From Rheinheimera sp. (GTDB lineage Bacteria > Pseudomonadota > Gammaproteobacteria > Enterobacterales > Alteromonadaceae): 10,000 bases of DNA. The stretch covers positions 1 to 10,000 of the forward strand of contig NZ_JAIWOI010000012.1 in NCBI RefSeq assembly GCF_020217005.1. The letters are read 5' to 3'. Below are positions 1 to 5,982 of this stretch, in pieces. The notes beneath the pieces were generated by a model. That model made no database searches. It was not told the DNA's origin and saw only the letters and a list, made by a program, of their open reading frames with translations. Position numbers and translations under genes: made by a program. Position 1 is the stretch's first letter, and every line of letters begins with the position of its first letter.

Positions 1-75
1 GCTGTTGGCAAAACTGTCGCTGATGCTGCTGCCTGCAGGGACTGGGGCTAAATCTAAAATGGAAAATGGGATCAT
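1..75 (-). CDS. LLM-class (luciferase-like) flavin-dependent monooxygenase, N-terminal fragment
   Basis: The minus strand from 75 down to the left edge encodes 25 open codons, beginning MIPFSILDLAPVPAG and continuing SSISDSFANS. The pattern of a short beta-strand, then LDLAPVPAGSS, then a small residue-rich helix is typical of the N-terminus of YhbW-like members of the bacterial luciferase-like (LLM) flavin monooxygenase family, which usually run to about 330 residues. Only this tip lies in the window, so catalytic and flavin-binding residues cannot be seen. The start is supported by a GGAG Shine-Dalgarno (81-84 on the plus strand) five to six bases ahead of the ATG. The gene sits 130 nt downstream of the ABC permease on the same strand, with no visible terminator between them. 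It may be read through from the exporter operon or have its own promoter. Its ribosome binding site lies inside an inverted repeat, described separately. Family assignment rests on a short stretch but a distinctive one. Confidence 0.78.
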   Translation of the reverse strand, partial: MIPFSILDLAPVPAGSSISDSFANS

Positions 76-159
76 CAGTGCTCCGATATACAGTGATTAT
101 TGCATTCAATACCGTTTGGTATAAAAGTATTAGTGCAATGGGTGCAGTGGAGCACTGAT
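74..159 (-). promoter_or_regulatory. Nested inverted repeats in the leader of the LLM monooxygenase gene, covering its RBS and start
   Basis: ATCAGTGCTCC at 74-84 and GGAGCACTGAT at 149-159 are perfect 11-bp reverse complements separated by 64 nt. On the minus-strand transcript the second arm contains the GGAG ribosome binding site and the first two bases of the ATG. Inside lie a 6-bp inverted repeat (99-104 with 134-139) and a central ATACC-GTTT-GGTAT at 109-122, so three stems nest around one centre. Pairing of the outer arms would hide the start site. Competing CAGTG copies at 91-95 and 145-149 could permit alternative pairings. That it regulates translation is inference. The central element could instead be a protein-binding operator. 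Confidence 0.5.
109..122. promoter_or_regulatory. Palindrome ATACC-N4-GGTAT, candidate operator
   Basis: The sequence ATACCGTTTGGTAT has perfect 5-bp arms around four bases. Half-sites of the ACC...GGT kind occur in operators of several TetR-family regulators (NemR is one example), and a TetR gene heads the neighbouring operon. No similar copy was found at the TetR promoter itself, so a link to that regulator is not shown. It may equally be the apical hairpin of the larger nested structure in the leader. Confidence 0.3.
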
Positions 160-205
160 TCAAGCCTGCCGCGATGAAAGGCACAAAATTAGGATAAATA
201 GCCCT

Positions 206-1327
206 TTAATCCAGCCGTTTTTTAAAGCGGGCCGTAGCAATGCTCAAAGCTATCAGGCTAAAAAGCAGTAGGCATAAGCTATCAAAACCCAAATCAAACC
301 AGTGTGCTTCCCGAAGCACCACCGCCCTGATCATTCGTACGTAATGTGTGGCGGGCAAAAGTTCGGCTAACCATTGAGCGGGTTCAGGCATAGCGGCAAA
401 TGGAAACATAAATCCGGATAACAAAATAGAAGGCAGCAGCACAAAAACTGTCATTTGCATGGCTTGCAATTGAGTCTGAGCTTTTGTTGAGATCAGTAAA
501 CCCAGAGCTAAACTGGCGCAAATAAACAAAAAAGTGATGATAAAAAGCGAGAGCAGATCGGCGGCAAAAGGCACATCAAACAGCAGATGACCTAAGGCTA
601 AAATAATCAGCATCTGGATGAAACCTACCAAAATGTAAGGCACAATTTTTCCAAGCATCAGCTCCAGTGGTTTGATCGGCGTAGTGATCAAAAACTCCAT
701 ATTGCCTTGTTCCCTTTCCCGAACTATGGCGGCTGAGGTGAAGAGGATCATTGTCATCGTCAGTATCACAGCAATTAGGCCTGGCACTATGTTGACTGCC
801 GTACGTTGCTCGGGGTTAAAGTAACTGACCACTTCAAAGCTGACCGCTGTTTTGGTGATCGTTTTGCTGTCTTCCTGCAATGGCATCAGCCTCAAGCCCC
901 GCACCGCACTGGATATCATAGGATCTGAGCCATCTACTACCCAATGCCCGGCTGGGCGGGCCAGGGTTTTAGCTGCGGCTTGATGAAGTTGCAACAGTCG
1001 CAGCTCTAAATCTGCCGGCAGGTATAACACAGCACTTACTTTGCCCTCTGTAATAGCTTGTTCGGCTGCCACCATCGAATCGTAGTGGGTGACAAAGTTC
1101 ACCACTTGAGTGGCGCGGATGCGGTCAAGCAGCAGGCGGGAACTGGCCGTTTGACTTAGATCGACATAAGCCGCAGGCAAATACCTTACATCTGTATTAA
1201 TGGCATAACCAAACAGCAGCAGTTGCACCAGCGGTATCATCACCACCATAGCGAAAGTAATGCGATCACGGGACAGCTGTTTTAACTCTTTAAATATGAT
1301 GGCACTAATTCTAATGATGCTCTGCAT
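206..1327 (-). CDS. ABC-2 type transporter permease (YbhR/YhhJ-like)
   Basis: A 373-residue inner-membrane permease of the ABC-2 family, full length for the group. The layout is an N-terminal cytoplasmic helix, one membrane segment (about 25-44), a large periplasmic domain (45-175), then five further membrane segments at roughly 180-202, 228-250, 258-280, 292-314 and 347-366. The cytoplasmic motif REREQGNMEFL (203-213) followed by TTPIKPLELMLGK is the hallmark coupling region of YbhR/YhhJ-type permeases. It should form a homodimer with the ATPase encoded just upstream and export small hydrophobic or toxic compounds or lipids through the adaptor; the substrate cannot be told from sequence. Its ATG overlaps the ATPase gene by 17 bp, and an AGGAG Shine-Dalgarno lies within the ATPase coding sequence six bases before it, so translation is coupled. 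E. coli loci of this kind carry two permeases or a fused one; here there is one. Confidence 0.93.
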   Translation of the reverse strand: MQSIIRISAIIFKELKQLSRDRITFAMVVMIPLVQLLLFGYAINTDVRYLPAAYVDLSQTASSRLLLDRIRATQVVNFVTHYDSMVAAEQAITEGKVSAVLYLPADLELRLLQLHQAAAKTLARPAGHWVVDGSDPMISSAVRGLRLMPLQEDSKTITKTAVSFEVVSYFNPEQRTAVNIVPGLIAVILTMTMILFTSAAIVREREQGNMEFLITTPIKPLELMLGKIVPYILVGFIQMLIILALGHLLFDVPFAADLLSLFIITFLFICASLALGLLISTKAQTQLQAMQMTVFVLLPSILLSGFMFPFAAMPEPAQWLAELLPATHYVRMIRAVVLREAHWFDLGFDSLCLLLFSLIALSIATARFKKRLD

Positions 1328-2240
1328 AACCCACTCCTGTGCTGGTTACAAACACATCTTCCAGGCTGGGTCTGACCTGCTCTATTTGATAGGCTGGCCC
1401 CAGTAAGCCTGATAACCAGAGTTCGGGTTGCTGCTGCTGATCGCTGACCAGCAGTCGCAGTCGTGAACCAAGTTGAGCTGCGCAGACAATCAAAGGCTGA
1501 CGTAGCATTTGCTGTTTAATTGCCCTCAGACCTGGACCACTGACCTCCAGCACGTGCACTGGCATGGCGGCCATAAGTTCTGCCGGCGTGCCGTCTGCTC
1601 TTTTTTCGCCAAGTTCTAAAATAGCCAGTCTATGGCAACGTTCGGCTTCATCCATATAGTGTGTAGAGACCAGAATAGTGGTACCTGCTTCACTTAAATC
1701 AAACAGCCTTTCCCAGAACTCACGGCGGTTTTCCGGGTCGACAGCCGAAGTAGGCTCATCCAGAAAAAGTAAATCCGGTTGGTGTAAGGTGGCTGCTGCC
1801 AATGCCAGCCGTTGTTTCTGACCGCCACTTAAAGAGCCTGCCATTTGGTGTTTACGCTGTTCTAACTGATAGAGACCCATTAACTGTTTGATCCGTTCTG
1901 AGGCAGCAAGGCCACCCAAGCCATAGATTTTGCTGACAAATTGCAGGTTCTCCAGCAGGGTTAAGTTGTCGTACAAAGAAAATTTCTGTGTCATATAGCC
2001 AATGCGCTGGCGTAATTGCTCTGCCTGCTGAGGTAACTGATAACCCAAGACTTCAATCCGGCCTGAACTGGGTGTTAATAATCCGGTCAGCATCCGGATA
2101 GAGGTTGATTTACCGCAGCCATTTGGGCCTAAAAAACCATAAATACAGCCTTTGGGTACAGTCAGATCCAATTGATTAACAGCAATGGATTGACCAAAAG
2201 TTTTAGTCATGCCTCGGGTTTGGATCACTATATCTGTCAT
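1311..2240 (-). CDS. ABC transporter ATP-binding protein (YbhF/CcmA-type, single domain)
   Basis: A 309-residue cytoplasmic ATPase with every catalytic motif intact: Walker A GPNGCGKST (38-46), Q-loop Gln85, signature LSGGQKQR (137-144), Walker B LLFLDEP (157-163) with Glu162, D-loop SAVDP (165-169) and switch His194 in STHYMDEAE. The remaining ~100 residues form the accessory C-terminal domain common in ATPases paired with ABC-2 exporters, ending in the usual PSLEDVFV motif (291-298). It powers the permease encoded next. E. coli YbhF has two tandem ATPase domains and RbbA fuses ATPases to a permease; this protein has one ATPase domain and must dimerise. The ATG overlaps the stop of the adaptor gene as ATGA. 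Its own ribosome binding site is weak (GGTG), so expression probably relies on coupling to the upstream gene. Confidence 0.95.
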   Translation of the reverse strand: MTDIVIQTRGMTKTFGQSIAVNQLDLTVPKGCIYGFLGPNGCGKSTSIRMLTGLLTPSSGRIEVLGYQLPQQAEQLRQRIGYMTQKFSLYDNLTLLENLQFVSKIYGLGGLAASERIKQLMGLYQLEQRKHQMAGSLSGGQKQRLALAAATLHQPDLLFLDEPTSAVDPENRREFWERLFDLSEAGTTILVSTHYMDEAERCHRLAILELGEKRADGTPAELMAAMPVHVLEVSGPGLRAIKQQMLRQPLIVCAAQLGSRLRLLVSDQQQQPELWLSGLLGPAYQIEQVRPSLEDVFVTSTGVGYAEHH

Positions 2241-3181
2241 GGCAACACCAGTTGGACAGGTAAACCTGTAGGTAAAGCAGCGGCCGAAGCGTCCAGGTCT
2301 ATTTCTGTCAAAAACATCAGACGCGAACGTTCTTTTTGGTTTAAGGCGTAGTAGGGAGTAAAGGTAGCTTCGGCACTGATTTGACGGATTTTTCCGCTCA
2401 AGGTCTGCGTCAGATGATCGGCGGTTAACTGCACATGATCGCCCACTTTAAGCTGAGATAAATAAGGCTCTGGCAAATACACTCTGGCATATGGAATTGA
2501 ATCGGCCTGTAGTACAGCGACAATCGCTGCTGAATTTACTCTTTCTCCGAGCTTCCAGGGCAAATCGTCTACGACTGCATCTCTGCTCGCTTTAATGGTT
2601 AAGTCGTCCAGCAGAAGTTGTTGTTGTTGATAAAGCGTAGTGGCTGCGACAAGCTGGAACTCGGCTTGTTGAATTTGTTGAGGTCTGTTGCCATGCTCAA
2701 GTTCAGCCAGCTGTTGTTTGGCGTTGTCCAGTTGAGCTTTACTCGAGTCCCGCTGTGCCAAAGCTGTGTCGACTGCCGCCTGGCCTTGCAGGCCGCGCTG
2801 TTTAACCTCTAATTGGCGCTGATAGTTTTTTGCTGCCTCCTGATAAAGTGCTAAAGCTGAATTGACCCGGGCCGCTGCGGCTGCGGTTTGTTCAGATCTG
2901 CTGCCAAGTTGCAGAAGTTCAAGCGCAGCTTTTTGCATATCCATTTCTGCTTTGGCCTGTTCTACTCTGAAAAGCTGCCTGCGGTTATCCAATTGCAATA
3001 AGACGTCCCCTTTTTTGACCTGCTGACCTTTTTTCACATAAACAGCAGTAATAAGTTCAGTGGCTGTGGCCGATAGGGTAATTCTGTCTCGCTCCAAAGT
3101 GCCAAAAGCCGTGGTATGTGGCGCTTTGCTGCAGGCTGACAACAGCAGAAGTAACAGTGGGCCTATAAGGCTGGTTTTCAT
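2237..3181 (-). CDS. HlyD-family periplasmic adaptor lipoprotein (YbhG/YhiI-like)
   Basis: A 314-residue membrane-fusion (adaptor) protein. Its signal sequence ends in the lipobox LSAC (14-17), so it is probably cleaved and lipidated at Cys17. A biotinyl/lipoyl-like half-domain follows (about 28-66; VKKGQQVKKGDVLLQLDN is typical), then a long alpha-helical hairpin rich in Ala, Gln and Leu (about 67-195), the second lipoyl half (about 196-225), and a beta-barrel with the YbhG/YhiI-type stretch TPYYALNQKERSRLMFL (275-291). Such adaptors bridge an inner-membrane ABC exporter to an outer-membrane TolC channel. No TolC-like gene lies in this window. The residue after the Cys is Ser rather than Asp, which by the E. 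coli sorting rule would not favour inner-membrane retention. The gene starts 3 bp after the regulator's stop, with a GGAG ribosome binding site inside the regulator coding sequence. Confidence 0.93.
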   Translation of the reverse strand: MKTSLIGPLLLLLLSACSKAPHTTAFGTLERDRITLSATATELITAVYVKKGQQVKKGDVLLQLDNRRQLFRVEQAKAEMDMQKAALELLQLGSRSEQTAAAAARVNSALALYQEAAKNYQRQLEVKQRGLQGQAAVDTALAQRDSSKAQLDNAKQQLAELEHGNRPQQIQQAEFQLVAATTLYQQQQLLLDDLTIKASRDAVVDDLPWKLGERVNSAAIVAVLQADSIPYARVYLPEPYLSQLKVGDHVQLTADHLTQTLSGKIRQISAEATFTPYYALNQKERSRLMFLTEIDLDASAAALPTGLPVQLVLP

Positions 3182-3184
3182 AAA

Positions 3185-3823
3185 TCATGACTCCGGACTA
3201 GCTGTTTTAAAAATACCCTGACTCACCAGTCGCTGGTTGTGTTGGGCAAGTCTGGTTAAAAACTCAGGGCTAAGTTCGATACCCTGACTGCGTAAGGTTT
3301 GAGGTGGAGCGATAAAGGGAAAGACAGCAAGACCAATCAGGGACAGACGAGCCAGTTGCGCATCCACCCCTTGTTGTAGATGCTGAGGTTGTTGCAAAGA
3401 CTGGCCTATCAATTGAATAGCACCTTGCATAAACTCGGCAAATACTCTGGCGACCAGACGATTTTCAGTGCTTTGGGGGTCCAGCATGCTACGCAACATG
3501 AGCTTGGGTAGATCCGGATGAGGTCCCATCACCTGATAATAACGCGTAAATAATTCAGCAATTTTCAGCTCTCCTGGTTGAGACAAAATTTGACGCATCT
3601 GCTCGAGTAAAGGCCCAAAGGTCTCTTTGATCATGCTTTCAAATAAACCAGCTTTATCGACAAAGTAATAACGGATCATGGCTGCATTTGTGCCTGCATG
3701 GCTGGCAAGCAACCTGGTTGATACTTTAGTGTAAGGCTGAGCGACGAAAAGGCAGCGGGCTGCGTGGATCAATCTGGCTCTGGTATCTGAATCACCTTTG
3801 GGGCGACCTGGTAGTGCTGTCAT
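3185..3823 (-). CDS. TetR/AcrR-family transcriptional regulator, first gene of exporter operon
   Basis: A 212-residue DNA-binding repressor when begun at the ATG at 3823-3821 (MTALPGRPKG). This start has an AGG Shine-Dalgarno eight bases upstream and puts the DNA-binding domain at the usual distance from the N-terminus. An open frame continues upstream to 3928, but those extra 35 residues look unrelated to the family and cross the putative operators. The helix-turn-helix covers about residues 32-58, with the typical AMIRYYFVDKAGLF ending. The C-terminal ligand and dimer domain is helical, as in CecR-type regulators. It is the first gene of an operon with an HlyD adaptor, an ATPase and a permease, so it most likely represses that operon and itself until a toxic ligand binds. 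Two perfect palindromes just upstream are candidate binding sites. The ligand is unknown. Confidence 0.9.
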   Translation of the reverse strand: MTALPGRPKGDSDTRARLIHAARCLFVAQPYTKVSTRLLASHAGTNAAMIRYYFVDKAGLFESMIKETFGPLLEQMRQILSQPGELKIAELFTRYYQVMGPHPDLPKLMLRSMLDPQSTENRLVARVFAEFMQGAIQLIGQSLQQPQHLQQGVDAQLARLSLIGLAVFPFIAPPQTLRSQGIELSPEFLTRLAQHNQRLVSQGIFKTASPES

Positions 3824-3834
3824 AGGGCTTACCT

Positions 3835-3846
3835 GATTAATTAATC
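3835..3846. promoter_or_regulatory. 12-bp palindrome GATTAATTAATC, candidate TetR operator (proximal)
   Basis: A perfect 12-bp palindrome centred between 3840 and 3841, abutting the Shine-Dalgarno of the TetR gene and 11 bp upstream of its ATG. Regulators of this family commonly bind palindromes in their own promoter. The AT-rich core TTAATTAA resembles the core of the second palindrome 53 bp away. Simple AT-rich palindromes also arise by chance, so the operator role is inferred. Confidence 0.4.
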
Positions 3847-3886
3847 GTCTGATGAATATGCTAGGAGAGATTAAGGATCTGGCCCA

Positions 3887-3900
3887 GTGAATTAATTCAC
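3887..3900. promoter_or_regulatory. 14-bp palindrome GTGAATTAATTCAC, candidate TetR operator (distal)
   Basis: A perfect 14-bp palindrome centred between 3893 and 3894, in the region between the divergent TetR and MgtC-like genes. Its core AATTAATT is shared with the proximal palindrome. The 53-bp centre spacing is close to five helical turns, so two bound dimers would lie on the same DNA face. A third, weaker inverted repeat (TTGAT-N4-ATCAA) lies at 3915-3928. I could not place a convincing -35/-10 pair for either gene here. Confidence 0.45.
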
Positions 3901-3953
3901 CAAATGCATAGGCCTTGATGAATATCAAAGTTTAGGTCAGTACAAAGTTCCAT

Positions 3954-3970
3954 ACTCAGCTATGCTGGGT
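3954..3970 (+). other. Small hairpin in the leader of the MgtC-like gene
   Basis: ACTCAGC-TAT-GCTGGGT can form a 7-bp stem, including one G-T pair, with a three-base loop, 33 bp before the ATG. No T-run follows and no alternative pairing with the start region was seen. It may be a minor leader structure or chance. Confidence 0.2.
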
Positions 3971-4003
3971 GCAATTAACTAACAGTCTGAGTTCACAGAA
4001 ATT

Positions 4004-5278
4004 ATGCAGGGATTTGATGTCACGCTGGTGCAGAACTTTTTGATCGCCCTATTAATAGGCGCTTTAGTGGGCATAGAAAGAGAAAAACATAAAAACAATG
4101 AGCATTCAGGTTCTTTTGCCGGAGTCCGCACTTATATTCTGTTTGCGCAATTAGGTGCTGTCAGTGCCTGGCTGTCGGTGTTTTTGCAGACGCCCTGGCT
4201 CTTTATTGCTGCCCTGGCCGCTGTTTCAGTCATAGTATTGAGTTCTTATTATCTGGAAAATAAAACCAAGGCTGTAGCTTTGGGCTTAACCAGCGAACTG
4301 TCTGCTATTACAGTCTGTTTGTTAGGAGGGGCTGTTATTTTTGGCTTTGCTGAGATTGCCGTCTCTTTGGCTATTTTAACTTCAGCTATTCTGGCGTTTC
4401 GGGAGCCTTTGCATGTATTGGTTGGTAAAATTGGCGCAGATGACTTGTATGCCGCTTTAAAGCTGCTCATTGCCAGTTTTATCGTGTTGCCGTTGTTACC
4501 CAATGAAACTGTGGATCCGTGGCAGGCATTGAATCCTTATAAGCTTTGGCTGCTGGTGATTTTAATTTCAGGATTATCTTTGGTGGGTTATGTTGCGGTG
4601 CGTTTTTTGGGCTCGGTCCGGGGGACTGTGATCACTGCGCTGACGGGTGGATTGGTGTCCTCTACCGCCATGACGTTGAGCTTCGCCCGCAGTAGTAAAA
4701 CCGAAACAGATCCTGGCGCAGCCAATAGGCTGGCGGCTGGTATTTTAGTGTCCTGGCTGGTGATGTTTGCCAGAGTTTTACTGATTATAACCGCAGTTTC
4801 TGTACCACTTATGCAACAACTGCTTTGGCCTCTGCTGTCACTTGCGTTGGTCACAGCTGTATTGGCTGCGGCATTTTTTCTCGCTGGACACAGGTTACAA
4901 ACTACATCAGCGGCTGTGGTTGCTGTCACTAATCCCTTTAGTTTATGGTCCGCTATTCAGTTTGCCTTGTTATTTGCACTAGTACTGTTGTTGGTCAAAC
5001 TGGCTGAACACTATGCACCGGGTCAGGGCTTATATTGGTTAGCAGCTCTGGCCGGTTTGACAGATGTAGATGCTATCAGTTTATCTATGGCGGATTACGC
5101 CAGCCGCAGCCAGTCTTTTGAGCTGGCTGCTATCGCTATAGGTATAGCTATCTTGAGTAATTCGCTGGTGAAAACCTCTATGGTTTGGCTACTTGGTACT
5201 AAAACTTTGGCGTGGCGTATCAGCCTTGCCACTCTGATTTTGGGCATGGTTGGGTTATTGGTATTTAGTATGAGCTAA
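4004..5278 (+). CDS. MgtC/SapB family membrane protein with C-terminal DUF4010
   Basis: A 424-residue polytopic inner-membrane protein with about a dozen hydrophobic segments. The N-terminal MgtC/SapB-type domain (about 10-140) shows LIGALVGIERE (17-27), GVRTYIL (40-46) and LTSELSAITVCLLGG (95-109). The rest is DUF4010, with GGLVSSTAMTLSFAR (215-229), NPFSLWSAIQF (310-320), GLTDVDAISLSMA (351-363) and SNSLVKT (385-391). Long MgtC-DUF4010 proteins are widespread in bacteria; short MgtC helps survival in low magnesium and inside macrophages, but the role of the long form is not established, and transport is only a guess. The ATG has only a weak upstream AGAA, so translation may be modest. It is divergent from the TetR operon and shares its 180-bp control region. 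The next gene starts 91 bp later with no obvious terminator between. Confidence 0.9.
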   Translation: MQGFDVTLVQNFLIALLIGALVGIEREKHKNNEHSGSFAGVRTYILFAQLGAVSAWLSVFLQTPWLFIAALAAVSVIVLSSYYLENKTKAVALGLTSELSAITVCLLGGAVIFGFAEIAVSLAILTSAILAFREPLHVLVGKIGADDLYAALKLLIASFIVLPLLPNETVDPWQALNPYKLWLLVILISGLSLVGYVAVRFLGSVRGTVITALTGGLVSSTAMTLSFARSSKTETDPGAANRLAAGILVSWLVMFARVLLIITAVSVPLMQQLLWPLLSLALVTAVLAAAFFLAGHRLQTTSAAVVAVTNPFSLWSAIQFALLFALVLLLVKLAEHYAPGQGLYWLAALAGLTDVDAISLSMADYASRSQSFELAAIAIGIAILSNSLVKTSMVWLLGTKTLAWRISLATLILGMVGLLVFSMS

Positions 5279-5369
5279 AAAATAGTTTCAAATGCCATGT
5301 TAAAGCTCAGCTTGCCTTAAGTTTAACTGGACAGAATTGAAAAGAAATCTTTAAAAAACAGAGGTGATT

Positions 5370-5924
5370 ATGTCGGGTTCACAACGAAGTTACAGCAATT
5401 GGATGGTGCGTTTGCATTGGTTAACAGCGCTGTTGATTGTTGCCATTTACGTCAGTATTGAATTTAGAAGTATTTTTGAGCGTGGCACACCAGAACGCGA
5501 TCTGATGAAAGAAGTGCATTTTGTACTAGGCCTGAGTTTATGGTTTATCACATTGTTACGTTTAATTGTCAGGCGTTTTAGTTTTATACCTCCGATAGAG
5601 CCTGCACCTTCGGCCTTAGCGCTGAAAATCTCTGCGTTGATGCATCTGGCTCTTTATGGCTTCTTAGTGCTAATGCCATTGCTCGGCTGGCTGGTGCTCA
5701 GTGCCGGCGATAAAGTTATTCCGTTTTGGGGTTTTCAACTGCCGGCTTTGATAGGGCCAGATCCGGATCTGGCCAGTTCTTTAAAAGAAATTCATGAGTT
5801 AGTGGGGAAGGCGGGCTATGCCCTGATCGCTTTGCATACGCTGGGGGCTCTGGCTCATCATTACAAGCACAAAGACAACACCTTAAAACGTATGTTGCCT
5901 GGTTTATTTAATCAGAACAGCTAA
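5370..5924 (+). CDS. Cytochrome b561 (CybB/YodB-type di-haem membrane protein)
   Basis: A 184-residue four-helix inner-membrane cytochrome b that passes electrons from the quinol pool, or between quinone and periplasmic acceptors. The ATG at 5370 is preferred over a GTG at 5364, because that GTG belongs to the Shine-Dalgarno GAGGTG (5361-5366), which is well placed five bases before the ATG. His16 (VRLHW), His50 (KEVHF), His142 (KEIHE) and His156 (ALHTLGALAHH) sit at the family's haem-ligand positions, one pair for each haem. The C-terminal HHYKHKDNTLKRMLP (163-177) matches the conserved HHY..KDNTL.RM.P end of E. coli CybB and YodB. Membrane helices lie at about 16-32, 49-67, 88-110 and 147-165. 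Length is normal. It lies between two genes on the same strand and may share transcripts with them. The physiological partner is unknown. Confidence 0.93.
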   Translation: MSGSQRSYSNWMVRLHWLTALLIVAIYVSIEFRSIFERGTPERDLMKEVHFVLGLSLWFITLLRLIVRRFSFIPPIEPAPSALALKISALMHLALYGFLVLMPLLGWLVLSAGDKVIPFWGFQLPALIGPDPDLASSLKEIHELVGKAGYALIALHTLGALAHHYKHKDNTLKRMLPGLFNQNS

Positions 5925-5930
5925 AACAGG

Positions 5931-5958
5931 TTGACGTGTTTCTGCGAATTGTTTTAAC
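5931..5958 (+). promoter_or_regulatory. Possible sigma-70 promoter for the pseudouridine synthase gene
   Basis: TTGACG (5931-5936) differs from the consensus -35 at one base. TTTAAC (5953-5958), 16 bp further on, matches the -10 consensus at four of six positions. Transcription would begin near 5964-5966, inside the 5' arm of the hairpin preceding the start codon. Such a transcript would keep only part of the stem, unlike readthrough from the cytochrome gene. The -10 is weak, so confidence is limited. Confidence 0.35.
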
Positions 5959-5961
5959 TCT

Positions 5962-5981
5962 GGCCCTCTTAAGCGAGGGCC
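5962..5981 (+). promoter_or_regulatory. GC-rich hairpin sequestering the RBS of the pseudouridine synthase gene
   Basis: GGCCCTC (5962-5968), loop TTAAGC, GAGGGCC (5975-5981) make a perfect 7-bp stem with six G-C pairs. The 3' arm holds GAGG(G), the only plausible Shine-Dalgarno for the ATG at 5983, four to five bases ahead of it. The folded RNA would block ribosome entry. No T-run follows, so it is not a typical intrinsic terminator of the cytochrome gene. Whether it responds to temperature, a protein or a ligand cannot be told from sequence. Confidence 0.55.
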
Positions 5982-5982
5982 T

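Noticed and set aside
2618..2812. Plus-strand open frame opposite the adaptor gene
   Set aside because: It is antisense to the coiled-coil coding region, with no ribosome binding site or recognisable product.
3824..3928. N-terminal extension of the TetR protein by 35 residues
   Set aside because: The extra residues do not resemble the family, the upstream start would cover the palindromes, and the ATG at 3823 has its own Shine-Dalgarno and gives normal length.
4249..4929. Minus-strand open frames opposite the MgtC-like gene
   Set aside because: Composition is that of reversed membrane-protein codons, with no start signal or known family.
5962..5981. Hairpin as intrinsic terminator of the cytochrome b561 gene
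   Set aside because: No T-run follows and the next gene's start codon comes immediately after, so RBS occlusion explains it better.
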